Shown here piece after piece: positions 26,340 through 34,699 of a stretch of DNA of 64,000 nucleotides. Every line of letters begins with the position of its first letter. The stretch's first letter is position 1. The notes below the pieces were generated by a model. It had not been told where the DNA came from. It made no database searches and worked only from the letters and a program-made list of their open reading frames with translations. The position numbers and the translations under genes are program-made. The stretch lies in NCBI GenBank assembly GCA_030706015.1, contig JAUZPI010000002.1:94510-158509 (forward strand), given 5' to 3'. Source of the stretch: Bacillota bacterium (GTDB lineage: Bacteria; Bacillota; Clostridia; Clostridiales; Clostridiaceae).

Positions 26340-26699
26340 ATGCAAGGGATAAGAGCATGGAATTACGAAAAGAAGGAATTTTATATTGAAGGCAATTTTA
26401 GCTATCTATTAGCTGTGTTAAAATCAATAGGAGATATTGAACTTAATCAGCAGGATACATATGATGCAGATGGTCTAAATATGGAGCTTTCAGAACGATT
26501 AGCTGTTAAAAGTGTCCAAGGCACACCTAAGGAATCAGATAACTATGAAATATTATTCAGAGAACGTCTTATATATAGATTTTATAATCTAGAATGTCCA
26601 AAAGTTCTTGGTGCAGTAATATCATATTCTATTGACGAAGAAAAGTTAAAAGCTCTCGAAGAAGCAGCAAATAAACAAATGTTTCCTGTAGATTTATAG
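26340..26699 (+). CDS. Hypothetical protein
   Basis: A 119-residue protein beginning MQGIRAWNYEKKEFYIEGNF. No membrane segment, signal or family recognised. The ATG at 26,340 is preferred because CTGGGGA lies about ten bases before it; a GTG at 26,331 would directly abut that site. Transcribed divergently from the NlpC/P60-like gene. Confidence 0.6.
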   Translation: MQGIRAWNYEKKEFYIEGNFSYLLAVLKSIGDIELNQQDTYDADGLNMELSERLAVKSVQGTPKESDNYEILFRERLIYRFYNLECPKVLGAVISYSIDEEKLKALEEAANKQMFPVDL

Positions 26700-27151
26700 T
26701 AACAAGTTTATAGAAGGTATCTAGAGAAATCTAATTTAGTTGTATACATATTTACCATAAAAATGAACAGTATATATTGAGGAAAGAGTTAAACTTTCTA
26801 CGGCTTTTGTAATTATTATAGGCAATAACGCAAACTTTCTAATTTACACTAAATAACAAAAGATATGTTACCAACATCTAAGGTTTACATGTCTTTTGTT
26901 ATTTATATGGCTTTTATGATGTGTAGATATGCGAAGAATGTAAAGATAATTGATAAAGAATATGGATTTGATGTTGTTTAGAAAATGTATTACATGGATA
27001 TAAAAAATACGGAATGCATATACTCTGTATATTGGAACTATAGGATACTGATGGTTTATATTCCTCTAAAATCATAATGATTCACTAATTTACCTGAACT
27101 ATAATAATTAAGAGAATATCCAAGTATAATTATGTTAGGGGAAGTGAAAAA
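26700..27151. other. Intergenic region, 452 bases, with terminator
   Basis: A long hairpin AATAACAAAAGATATGT / ACATGTCTTTTGTTATT (26,849-26,903) probably ends the upstream transcript. The rest is AT-rich, likely holding the promoter of the AIPR gene. No gene seen. Confidence 0.5.
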
Positions 27152-29050
27152 ATGTTATTAGATGAGAGAATTGAAGAATTATATAATAAATATAAGGATA
27201 TCAAGCTCAAAAAGAATATTGTGAGATTAAATCAACCTAATGATGCTTTCGTGTTACTTGTTGCAGAAACGGTGTTCGGACAACATAATAGAAATAACAA
27301 TTTAAAAATATTTGATTACATTATTCCTCCGCCAGATGAAGGAATAGATATTTTTTTTGAGGAAGAAGACGATGATGAGTATATTTATCACATAGTTCAA
27401 GTTAAAAATCAAAAATTAAGTCAATCAAAGATAAGCAATTGTTTTGCTAGTATGCAAAGAACTATGAGAAGTTATGAAAAAAATACAAGGTCAATTAGTA
27501 ACAACTTAAAGGAGGTAATAAGTAAAACAAATTTTGCAACCTCGCGTGATTCCAAATGTATTTACTATGTTGTGCATAGAGGAGACTTAAATTGTATAAA
27601 AGCGCAACGAGAAGACGAAAAAATTATTAGTGAAAATGATTTGATAACATTGCAAGATAGTATTCCATTCAAATGCATTCCAAAAGAAGAAATCAAAGTT
27701 GATGGTTTTAATAATATAATATTTTATAGATCAAAAAAAGGAAAGCTCGAAGATAATGGTAATCAACCAAAAGCATATTTATGCAATTTAAATGGGTACG
27801 ATTTAGCTGAATTAAACAATAAATATTCAAGTACAGAAGTTGGTAAAAACTTGCTATATAAATTAAATTTTAGAGATTCTTTGGGCAAAAAATCCAAAAC
27901 ATTTGATGATATGTTTAGAACCATAGATACTATGCCTGAAAACTTTTGGTTTTTTAACAATGGAATAACGATTATTGCAGAGGAGTTTATTCTGGGTGAA
28001 GAAGAGAAAAATGTGGTTTGTTTAAAAAGATTTTCTATAATAAATGGTGCCCAATCAACCAGTACACTAGGATTATACCTTAAGGATGCAAGATTGAACA
28101 ATGACTTTGAAAAAATTGAGGAACTAAAGCAAGTTTATGTACTAGCAAGAATTGTTGAAATTAAAGATGATGATAAACTAAGAAATGATATAGCAATATA
28201 CAATAATTGTCAGAATCCAATTTCTAGTCGTGATATGGTTTCAAATAGAGAGGAACAAATACGATTAAATCAGTGGCTTCAAGATTCTGAGGAACCTAGA
28301 ATTTTCGTTGAGATTAGAAGGGGAGAAACTCCTAAAAGTGGTCGTAAATTATATAATCATCAAAAAACAAATAATGAATTATTAGCGCAATTAGCCTTTA
28401 GTTCATTTCTAAGCTCTCCATATAAAGCTAAGAGTAAAAAGAAAACTCTTTTCAATAATACTTCACAAGATATATATACGCTCAACGAAGATTACAACTC
28501 TATATTTAATTATAATAAAGATAATTTGTTGGAAAATGGGATATTATTTAATAAGAGTAAAGAGGATATTAATGAGCTTTTATTTGTAGCTAAATTGTAT
28601 AAAGAGGCAAGAAGTTATTTAAAGAAAGATTATACAGAGAAAATTGAAAATTTTGGAAAGAGGAATGAGAATCTGGAAAGCATTAAACTGTTAAAGAGAC
28701 AACTAGAGATTAATAATGTTTGCTTATTCTATAATATTACTTTGTATTACGAATTCAAAACATATTTTGACTCTTCACTAAAAGCTGAAAAAAAGATATT
28801 TAGATATGATGAATATTACAACAGAAAAAATAAAGAGTTCAAAAAAAATTTAATAAGAAAGTATGCCTCTATGTTTCTGGAGGAAACTATAGAAATAATA
28901 AGAGATGAATCAGGAGAAGCCAATATTTCTAATTGGATTAAAACTCAAAATAGTGAAAATATATTTTTAAAAAAGCTGAGAGGAACCCTATCATTAAAAA
29001 CAGAGTACAAATTTCAGTATCAAGAATTTATTGATACTTTTAAAAAATAA
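27152..29050 (+). CDS. AIPR-family abortive phage resistance protein
   Basis: A 632-residue protein. The central part FWFFNNGITIIAEE, FSIINGAQSTSTLG and the following LRNDIAIYNNCQNPISSRD match the AIPR family known from abortive phage resistance loci. Residues 62-85 (DEGIDIFF...HIVQVKNQK) have the layout of a PD-(D/E)xK nuclease core, with Asp66 and Lys85 and Gln in place of the usual acidic residue, so the protein may cleave nucleic acid. GGGGAAG precedes the ATG. The small HTH gene downstream on the opposite strand may regulate it. Confidence 0.85.
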   Translation: MLLDERIEELYNKYKDIKLKKNIVRLNQPNDAFVLLVAETVFGQHNRNNNLKIFDYIIPPPDEGIDIFFEEEDDDEYIYHIVQVKNQKLSQSKISNCFASMQRTMRSYEKNTRSISNNLKEVISKTNFATSRDSKCIYYVVHRGDLNCIKAQREDEKIISENDLITLQDSIPFKCIPKEEIKVDGFNNIIFYRSKKGKLEDNGNQPKAYLCNLNGYDLAELNNKYSSTEVGKNLLYKLNFRDSLGKKSKTFDDMFRTIDTMPENFWFFNNGITIIAEEFILGEEEKNVVCLKRFSIINGAQSTSTLGLYLKDARLNNDFEKIEELKQVYVLARIVEIKDDDKLRNDIAIYNNCQNPISSRDMVSNREEQIRLNQWLQDSEEPRIFVEIRRGETPKSGRKLYNHQKTNNELLAQLAFSSFLSSPYKAKSKKKTLFNNTSQDIYTLNEDYNSIFNYNKDNLLENGILFNKSKEDINELLFVAKLYKEARSYLKKDYTEKIENFGKRNENLESIKLLKRQLEINNVCLFYNITLYYEFKTYFDSSLKAEKKIFRYDEYYNRKNKEFKKNLIRKYASMFLEETIEIIRDESGEANISNWIKTQNSENIFLKKLRGTLSLKTEYKFQYQEFIDTFKK

Positions 29051-29071
29051 CAGTGAAAGGCAGTAGGATAA

Positions 29072-29311
29072 TTATTCCTCTGCCTTTTCTTTATGTTTAA
29101 ATTCTATAATATCATTTATTGTTAACCTATCGTCCAACCTATAAAAGAAATTGTATAAGCTTTCTAAGTCCTCTTTATTAACTCTTTGTATTTCATTGTC
29201 AATATATAACTTTAATGTAGTTGGTCTTATATTACATTCTAATGCCACTTTTCGTTGGCTCAACATATATTTATCTATTAATTCCTTAATCTTAAATCTA
29301 ATAACAAACAT
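29072..29311 (-). CDS. Small Cro/CI-type HTH regulator
   Basis: A 79-residue protein with a helix-turn-helix of the Cro/CI type (LSQRKVALECNIRPTTLKLYI). The start at 29,311 is chosen because GGAGGT lies seven bases upstream; a further ATG at 29,335 lies before that site. It converges on the AIPR gene with 21 bases between the stops, so it could control the defence gene or its own neighbourhood; this is inference. Confidence 0.75.
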   Translation of the reverse strand: MFVIRFKIKELIDKYMLSQRKVALECNIRPTTLKLYIDNEIQRVNKEDLESLYNFFYRLDDRLTINDIIEFKHKEKAEE

Positions 29312-29461
29312 TATGATACCTCCATTTACTTGCATGAGATTATAATATCATTTCTCTGGAAGAAAATCAATACAAGAGTATTGACATATAACTATAAGAG
29401 TGATATATTCTAACTATAGAAAATAAAACCACTAAAACTTAAGGGAGGAGGAGGAGAGTGT

Positions 29462-29725
29462 ATGGAATCTCAAGATGAATACAAATACCTGGATCAATTC
29501 TACAAGGACGCATTTATTAAAAAAGAGAATATCGTTCTTCAAAACATTAGAGTTAGTGAAAACGGAATTTGTTACATACAAATTGCAGAAAAAACAGATT
29601 TTGGAGTAACGGTAACAACAGCTATGGGAAAAGCAGATAAAATTATTCGACCAGAAGACATAGATAGAATTCCTTTAAATAGGTACTTGGTAGAAGACTT
29701 ATATAAAATTGTAACTAACAAATAA
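29462..29725 (+). CDS. Hypothetical protein
   Basis: An 87-residue soluble protein (MESQDEYKYLDQFYKDAF) with mixed helix and strand, family not recognised. AGGAGGAGG lies just before the start. First of three short same-strand genes with small gaps (29,462-30,454), probably one operon. Confidence 0.6.
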   Translation: MESQDEYKYLDQFYKDAFIKKENIVLQNIRVSENGICYIQIAEKTDFGVTVTTAMGKADKIIRPEDIDRIPLNRYLVEDLYKIVTNK

Positions 29726-29757
29726 AAATTAAAAAAAAACGGATGGGGGATTATAAA

Positions 29758-30117
29758 ATGGAAAACAAAATTGAAAAGTTAGAAATTAACGAGGAAGAAA
29801 TATTACAAAAAATGGAGGTAAACTTAGAGAATTTTGAGAGTAAAGTAACAGAATTACAAGGACAGGCTGTAACGGTTGATTTAAATGGGGTAGTATCTAC
29901 TGCTATATGTTACGAAGAGCTTGAAATAACTTATAGCCATGATGAAATGACTCTAATTTTAACAGATGCAAGCAATGAAGAAGTTCCAAATTTCTATATT
30001 GATATTTACAGTGTTGAAAGTGCTGAGGGTAGTTGCATTGTAAGCCCACAAGAGGGTACGATTATAGATTTTAATTTGCAATTTGAAAATGTAAACGTTC
30101 AAATAAGTCAAATGTGA
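29758..30117 (+). CDS. Hypothetical acidic protein
   Basis: A 119-residue acidic protein with an N-terminal helix (ENKIEKLEINEEEILQKMEV) and a beta-rich remainder. The start at 29,758 follows GGGGGAT by a good distance; an in-frame ATG at 29,743 precedes that site and is rejected. Second gene of the three-gene group. Function unknown. Confidence 0.6.
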   Translation: MENKIEKLEINEEEILQKMEVNLENFESKVTELQGQAVTVDLNGVVSTAICYEELEITYSHDEMTLILTDASNEEVPNFYIDIYSVESAEGSCIVSPQEGTIIDFNLQFENVNVQISQM

Positions 30118-30136
30118 TAGACAGGACGGTAAGCAT

Positions 30137-30454
30137 ATGGATAAAGAATTAAGAAAAACGGTGAAAAAGAGGTACAAGCTTGCATATAAGCTTAAGAAAC
30201 ATGGTTATAACTATAAAGCATATGAACTTTATAAACAATGCTATATTTATTATAGTTGTTTTGCAGGAGATACAATAGCTGATTTTCTAAAGTCTTTAAA
30301 GTGTCAAAAGCAAATGGCTATTGTAACTAAGGATGATGAGCTAATGGAGGTGTATAGGATAACATTAAATAACTTTTTAAAAGATATTTTGGGCAATAAA
30401 AAAAGTATAACCAATGCTATACAAACATTAATTATACTTAGTCTCACAAGTTAA
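30137..30454 (+). CDS. Hypothetical basic protein
   Basis: A 105-residue protein, basic in its first half (KELRKTVKKRYKLAYKLKKHG) with Tyr-rich helices resembling a TPR-like pair (YKAYELYKQCYIYYS). No family assigned. AGGACGG precedes the ATG. Last gene of the three-gene group; a GTGTCC/GGACAC hairpin with T-run follows. Confidence 0.6.
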   Translation: MDKELRKTVKKRYKLAYKLKKHGYNYKAYELYKQCYIYYSCFAGDTIADFLKSLKCQKQMAIVTKDDELMEVYRITLNNFLKDILGNKKSITNAIQTLIILSLTS

Positions 30455-30907
30455 GTATATTAAATTATTAATAATGTGTCAATGGTGTCCTGTTATGGGA
30501 CACTTTTAAAATATGTTGCTACTACTATTTTCTACACAAGTATCAAAAGTGTACCGTGATCTCGACACTGTAGATGTTTTTCCCACTTCTGGGGAATTCT
30601 TGTCTTGGATGCCCTATTATGGGAACTCTGACGACTAGAAAAGGTTGTCAACTTAGAAATTTGGTATACTCACTTAACAGATACCAATTTTATTTTATTT
30701 TACAAGGAACGTCACCGCTGACGCACCTTTTAAAAGGGAAAAGCGTTCACTAATTTGTGAATGTAAGATGACGTTCAGCTATAGAAGGTCGTCACAGTTT
30801 CTTTTTAAAATGACTATGTATAGTCTGCCCTATTATCGTTTGAACCTAGGGATGTAATAATCAGAGGACTACAAATAATTCAAACTTGGTGATACAAATA
30901 ATTTTAA
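30455..30907. other. Structured noncoding region, ~450 bases
   Basis: Contains terminator-like hairpins GTGTCC-TGTTAT-GGGACAC with TTTT (30,485-30,507) and TTGGTAT / ATACCAA with a T-rich tail (30,660-30,700), then a hairpin cluster: CGTCACCGCTGACG, CCTTTTAAAAGG, CGTTCAC/GTGAATG, and a long-range GAACGTCA / TGACGTTC pair (30,706-30,775). No gene seen; the right half may be a structured RNA or protein-binding region. Confidence 0.45.
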
Positions 30908-31492
30908 TCGCCAAAAATCTCAAAAAGAATTTATGGTATTAAACAAGGTAGAGGTGGAGATACTACCAATCTGAATAATTCGGATTGCAAAACTCAAAAA
31001 CAACTTGCAGAACAAGTTAGAATAGACAAGGTAGTGCAGGAAATTCCCATACAGATAATCTTGGTGGGAAATACTAAAGAAGATTTAATACTTGAAGATT
31101 TAATATGTACAAACATTATGCAAAGAGGAATTGGAAATGTAAACCCAATGAAAATGGCTAGATGTATCGCAGAACTTGAAAGAATTTATGGAATTAGGCA
31201 AGGCAGTGCAGGTGGCAATGGAAGTAATCAGTATTTGAACAAGGAGCTTGATGGAAATAATTTCGCTCAAGCAAAATCTCAAAATGATTTAGCCATCCAA
31301 ATAGGAATAGACCAAAGACAACTACAGAACTATAAAAAATTAAATAATCTTATCCCAGAATTGCAATCTATGGTAGAGAATGAATCTATTAAAGCAACTG
31401 TAGCATATAAAATATGGGCAAAAATGCCACAAGAAGAACAAGAAAAATTCTTTGAAGATATAGGTAAAGAGAAAATTAAAACCTTTTTCTAA
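30908..31492 (+). pseudogene. Broken ParB-family partition-like gene
   Basis: The frame is open from 30,908 without ATG. From about 31,031 it reads ParB-like sequence: LILEDLICTNIMQRGIGNV, ARCIAELERIYGIRQG, QNDLAIQIGIDQRQLQNYKKLNNLIPELQ and ATVAYKIWAKMPQEEQEKFF, as in ParB/Noc-type plasmid proteins. The protein stops soon after and lacks the usual C-terminal part. The 40 codons before it (RIYGIKQG, then QLAEQVRID) repeat the same protein region, so two partial copies have been joined. A GTG at 31,034 could start a 152-residue fragment, without a good ribosome binding site. Likely a remnant. Confidence 0.65.
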
Positions 31493-32179
31493 ACTAAAGT
31501 TAGTAAGGGTATGTACTTAATGTCCAAACGCAGGCTTGCGTAAAAGTATATTTTGCTTATGGACAATGTTCCACAAGCAAATGAAAGTGACAAAGTGAAA
31601 GAAATGACTTAACAAGCAACATTACGGACAATGTTCCGGAATGTTAAGCTAACCAACCGAAAAACCATTTGTTGTCCATGAGAAAGACAACTGACCCACA
31701 ATCAAGAATCAGTTGAAAAATATCAAAAAATAAAATTAAACGAAGATATTTCAATATAATCTTCATTTAAGCACAAAAAAAGCTAAAAACAGTATTGCTT
31801 TAACTTTCCAAATATGTTATACTAAACTTCCAAACAAAACAAAGGGACAAGTCTACCCAATTTGTACCCTAAATTAAACTTATTACTATTATTAACAATA
31901 GTTTAGTTTCTTATTCACTTTTATGGTTGTCAGCAAGTGGAAACTTTGTGACAACTATAATATTTGTTTAATTCTTTACTAGTTGTATACATTATAGCAC
32001 GTAAGTAAATAAAAATGCAATAGCTTTTGAGATAAATTATTTAGTGGAATTAGATTACGCAAGCTTGCGTATGTGTATAGGAACGGAACTATATAGAAAG
32101 GAGTGACTAGACGTTATGTTATAAAAAAATTATGAATCAGCAGACAAATATGAGTAAATTGAAAGGAGAAGTACGACTT
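31493..32179. other. Regulatory region upstream of the helicase/polymerase genes
   Basis: 687 bases with only short ORFs. Holds two palindromes of the same type, ACGCAGGCTTGCGTA (31,528-31,542) and TACGCAAGCTTGCGTA (32,056-32,071, perfect); two copies of GGACAATGTTCC (31,561 and 31,624 areas); and a hairpin GTTGTCA / TGACAAC (about 31,926-31,956). These look like operators and a terminator; the region probably controls the downstream operon. Confidence 0.5.
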
Positions 32180-32371
32180 ATGTTTAAAGAAAATAAAATA
32201 AAGTTTGTTAAAACACAGAAACTTGCGGGATGGCTTATGTTCCAAGGATTTCACTTTTTAAGGAGTGATTCTGACAGAAATAATCCTAGCAAAGCTATTT
32301 ACATATTTGAATATAAAGAGGGAATTGAGGATGAAATTAACAATTATAAAAATTTATTTGGAAGGAAATAA
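32180..32371 (+). CDS. Small DUF5659-like protein
   Basis: A 63-residue protein (MFKENKIKFVKTQKLAGWLM) with the pattern of short phage proteins annotated DUF5659: a helix, a Gly-Phe turn (QGFHFLRS) and a strand YIFEYK. The start at 32,180 follows AAAGGAG; an in-frame ATG at 32,132 has no site. A paralogue of similar size lies at 34,481, directly before the polymerase gene. Function unknown. Confidence 0.6.
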   Translation: MFKENKIKFVKTQKLAGWLMFQGFHFLRSDSDRNNPSKAIYIFEYKEGIEDEINNYKNLFGRK

Positions 32372-32394
32372 TTTGAGGAGGTTAGCAGTAACAT

Positions 32395-34089
32395 ATGGAG
32401 TTAGCAGGAAAAAAATTAAATTTAAAATGGGTTACAGATGTAATAGGAGACGATTACTATAAAAAATGGAGAAAGGGAGACATAATACTTATCAACGCAC
32501 AGACTGGAACGGGAAAAACATATTTTATTAAAAAATGTTTAATACCATACATAGAAGAATATGAAAGATTATTATACATATGTAACAGAACAAATTTAAA
32601 AAGACAATTAAAGAAAGATTTATTAGAACAATTTGGGGAAGAAGTACCTTATCTAAAGGATAAAAATGGCGAGTATTTATTGGACAAAGACAATAACAAA
32701 GTTTTAGATATTGAAGCAGTAGATATCATAACAACCATAGGAAATATAACTATAACAAGTTATCATGCCTTACAGGATAATGAACTAGACAGAAATTATG
32801 GACTAGCAGTTGGCTCTGGAGAGATTGATTTTGATTATGTAGTCTTAGATGAATGCCACTATCTATTTGCGGATAGTAGTTTCAACTCAAAATGTAGAGT
32901 TGCTGTAGATAAAATTATGCATTACATTAGCAGATTTTCTACTAAGATTTTTATATCTGCAACAATGGGAGAAGTAGAAACTCCAATTAAAAATATGAAT
33001 AAAAGATGGATTGGAGATAAGCCTAGGATATGGGAATACAGCACTGGAGTTGACTATAGTTATGTAAATACTAAATATTTTAAATACTTAAAAGATATTA
33101 TAACTAAAATAAAGAATGATAAAACGGATGAAAAATGGCTGGTGTTTGTAAGCAGGTGGAATGATGCAATTGAAATTAAAGAAAAATTAGGAGAAGATAA
33201 TGTAGAAGCAATAAAAGCAGGAGAAAAAGAAAGTTCTGAACTAAAAAACATAATAAATAATAGTAAATTTGAAAAAAAAGTATTAGTTACAACTAAGTTC
33301 CTTGATAATGGAGTTAACTTCAACGATGGTAAGCTAAATAACATAGTTATTATGGCTTGGGATAAGATAACGTTTATTCAAGAGTTAGGACGTAAAAGAA
33401 TAGATATAGACAATGCAGAGGAAGTTAATCTATATATAAATACAAGGTATAAAAAATCCTTCGAGAGTAAAGTGAAGGACTGTGAATATAAAAGAAAAAT
33501 AGTTGAGCTGTGGCAGAATGATAATAACCAATTTAATAGAAATTATGATAATAATATAGGTAAATTAGCAAAGATGGAAGAGTTATTCTATAGAGATGAT
33601 AAAACTGGAAAATGGGAATTGAATAATATAGGTAATTTAAGATTATTCTTAGACCTACAAGCATTTAAGGAAATAGTACAAGAATTTGAGTTATTGGGTA
33701 AGTATGCATTTATACTAAAGCAGCTTGAATGGATAGGGCAAGAAGATACATTCGCAGAAGAAAATCTTATAGAGCAAGTAGAGGATGATGAAAAAATAGA
33801 AAATATAGAAGACTACTTAGAAAGTATAGTTAATAAAGTAATGCTTCAAGCTACAGATAGAAAAGAATTAATAGAAAAAATACATTTAATAGATACTCAT
33901 CATTCTAATATTAAAAAAGATAGAATAAAATTATTAAAAAAATATGAGACATTAAATTCCTATTTAAAGGAGATAAATAGTAACTTTACTATAAAAGAAT
34001 TTCCAACTAGTAGAATTATAAATGGAAAGAAAAAGAACTTTAAATCAGCCTGGAAGGTATTACATCTAGCAGATTTAGCAGATAAATAG
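32395..34089 (+). CDS. SF2 DEAD/DEAH-box helicase-like ATPase
   Basis: A 564-residue superfamily 2 helicase. Walker A is AQTGTGKT (residues 35-42), motif II is DECH (152-155), motif III is SAT in KIFISATMG, and the second RecA-like domain shows VLVTTKFLDNGVNF and motif VI FIQELGRKRID. It unwinds or translocates on nucleic acid. The ~200 C-terminal residues are charged and unassigned. GAGGAGG precedes the ATG. It lies upstream of the single-chain RNA polymerase, with a long hairpin between them, and the two may work together in element transcription or replication. Confidence 0.85.
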   Translation: MELAGKKLNLKWVTDVIGDDYYKKWRKGDIILINAQTGTGKTYFIKKCLIPYIEEYERLLYICNRTNLKRQLKKDLLEQFGEEVPYLKDKNGEYLLDKDNNKVLDIEAVDIITTIGNITITSYHALQDNELDRNYGLAVGSGEIDFDYVVLDECHYLFADSSFNSKCRVAVDKIMHYISRFSTKIFISATMGEVETPIKNMNKRWIGDKPRIWEYSTGVDYSYVNTKYFKYLKDIITKIKNDKTDEKWLVFVSRWNDAIEIKEKLGEDNVEAIKAGEKESSELKNIINNSKFEKKVLVTTKFLDNGVNFNDGKLNNIVIMAWDKITFIQELGRKRIDIDNAEEVNLYINTRYKKSFESKVKDCEYKRKIVELWQNDNNQFNRNYDNNIGKLAKMEELFYRDDKTGKWELNNIGNLRLFLDLQAFKEIVQEFELLGKYAFILKQLEWIGQEDTFAEENLIEQVEDDEKIENIEDYLESIVNKVMLQATDRKELIEKIHLIDTHHSNIKKDRIKLLKKYETLNSYLKEINSNFTIKEFPTSRIINGKKKNFKSAWKVLHLADLADK

Positions 34090-34480
34090 TACATGGGGGA
34101 AAGTTGGATTGTTCGTTGCACTACACAATCCAACATAGCATTTCCCCCATACCCCCATTGCCAGTATTATTTTTTATATTTTATTATTATACTAGTTTAC
34201 TATTCATTACCCCCCTAAAATGTGATTAATTTAATAGATAGATTTTTCACAAAATAGGGTGGTAGGAAGTATAAAATTTTATAATATCATAATAGTTTAA
34301 TATATGTCAATTAAAATTTTTAAAAAGATGATATCTGGCTGGGTTAATTAATTTTTTTATGAAGGAGTGACACGCAGTGGAATGACGTAATAAATAAAAT
34401 TATATTAAGACAGACAAGCCTTTGGTTCTTGTGGCTACTACAAGAACATATACGATTAAAAACAGGAGGTTAAATGTATA
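34090..34480. other. Region between helicase and polymerase operon with strong hairpins
   Basis: Holds a two-tier perfect hairpin (34,093-34,150: ATGGGGGAAA / TTTCCCCCAT around GTTGGATTGT / ACAATCCAAC), a second perfect hairpin GTTCTTGT / ACAAGAAC (34,425-34,447), and AT-rich sequence between. No gene seen. Confidence 0.6.
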
Positions 34481-34651
34481 ATGAAGGAGCAGAAGGTTTT
34501 TAAGAAGCAAATAGCATTAGAATTGATGGGTATGGGATATAGATGTTTGTATACTGAACCTAATAAAAATAATTCTAAACTAAATGTATTTGTTTTCGAG
34601 CAGACAGATGAATTGCTAAGTAGATTACAAGAATTGATTATAAAACATTAG
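34481..34651 (+). CDS. Small DUF5659-like protein, paralogue
   Basis: A 56-residue protein (MKEQKVFKKQIALELMGMGY) that aligns with the small protein at 32,180: lysine-rich start, helix, Gly-Tyr turn, Pro-Asn-Lys-Asn loop and strand VFVFEQ. AGGAGG lies eleven bases before the ATG. It immediately precedes the RNA polymerase gene and is probably cotranscribed. Function unknown. Confidence 0.6.
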   Translation: MKEQKVFKKQIALELMGMGYRCLYTEPNKNNSKLNVFVFEQTDELLSRLQELIIKH

Positions 34652-34699
34652 AGAATATTATCAAATTATCGAATTATCAAAGGGGATGGTTATTTAAAA

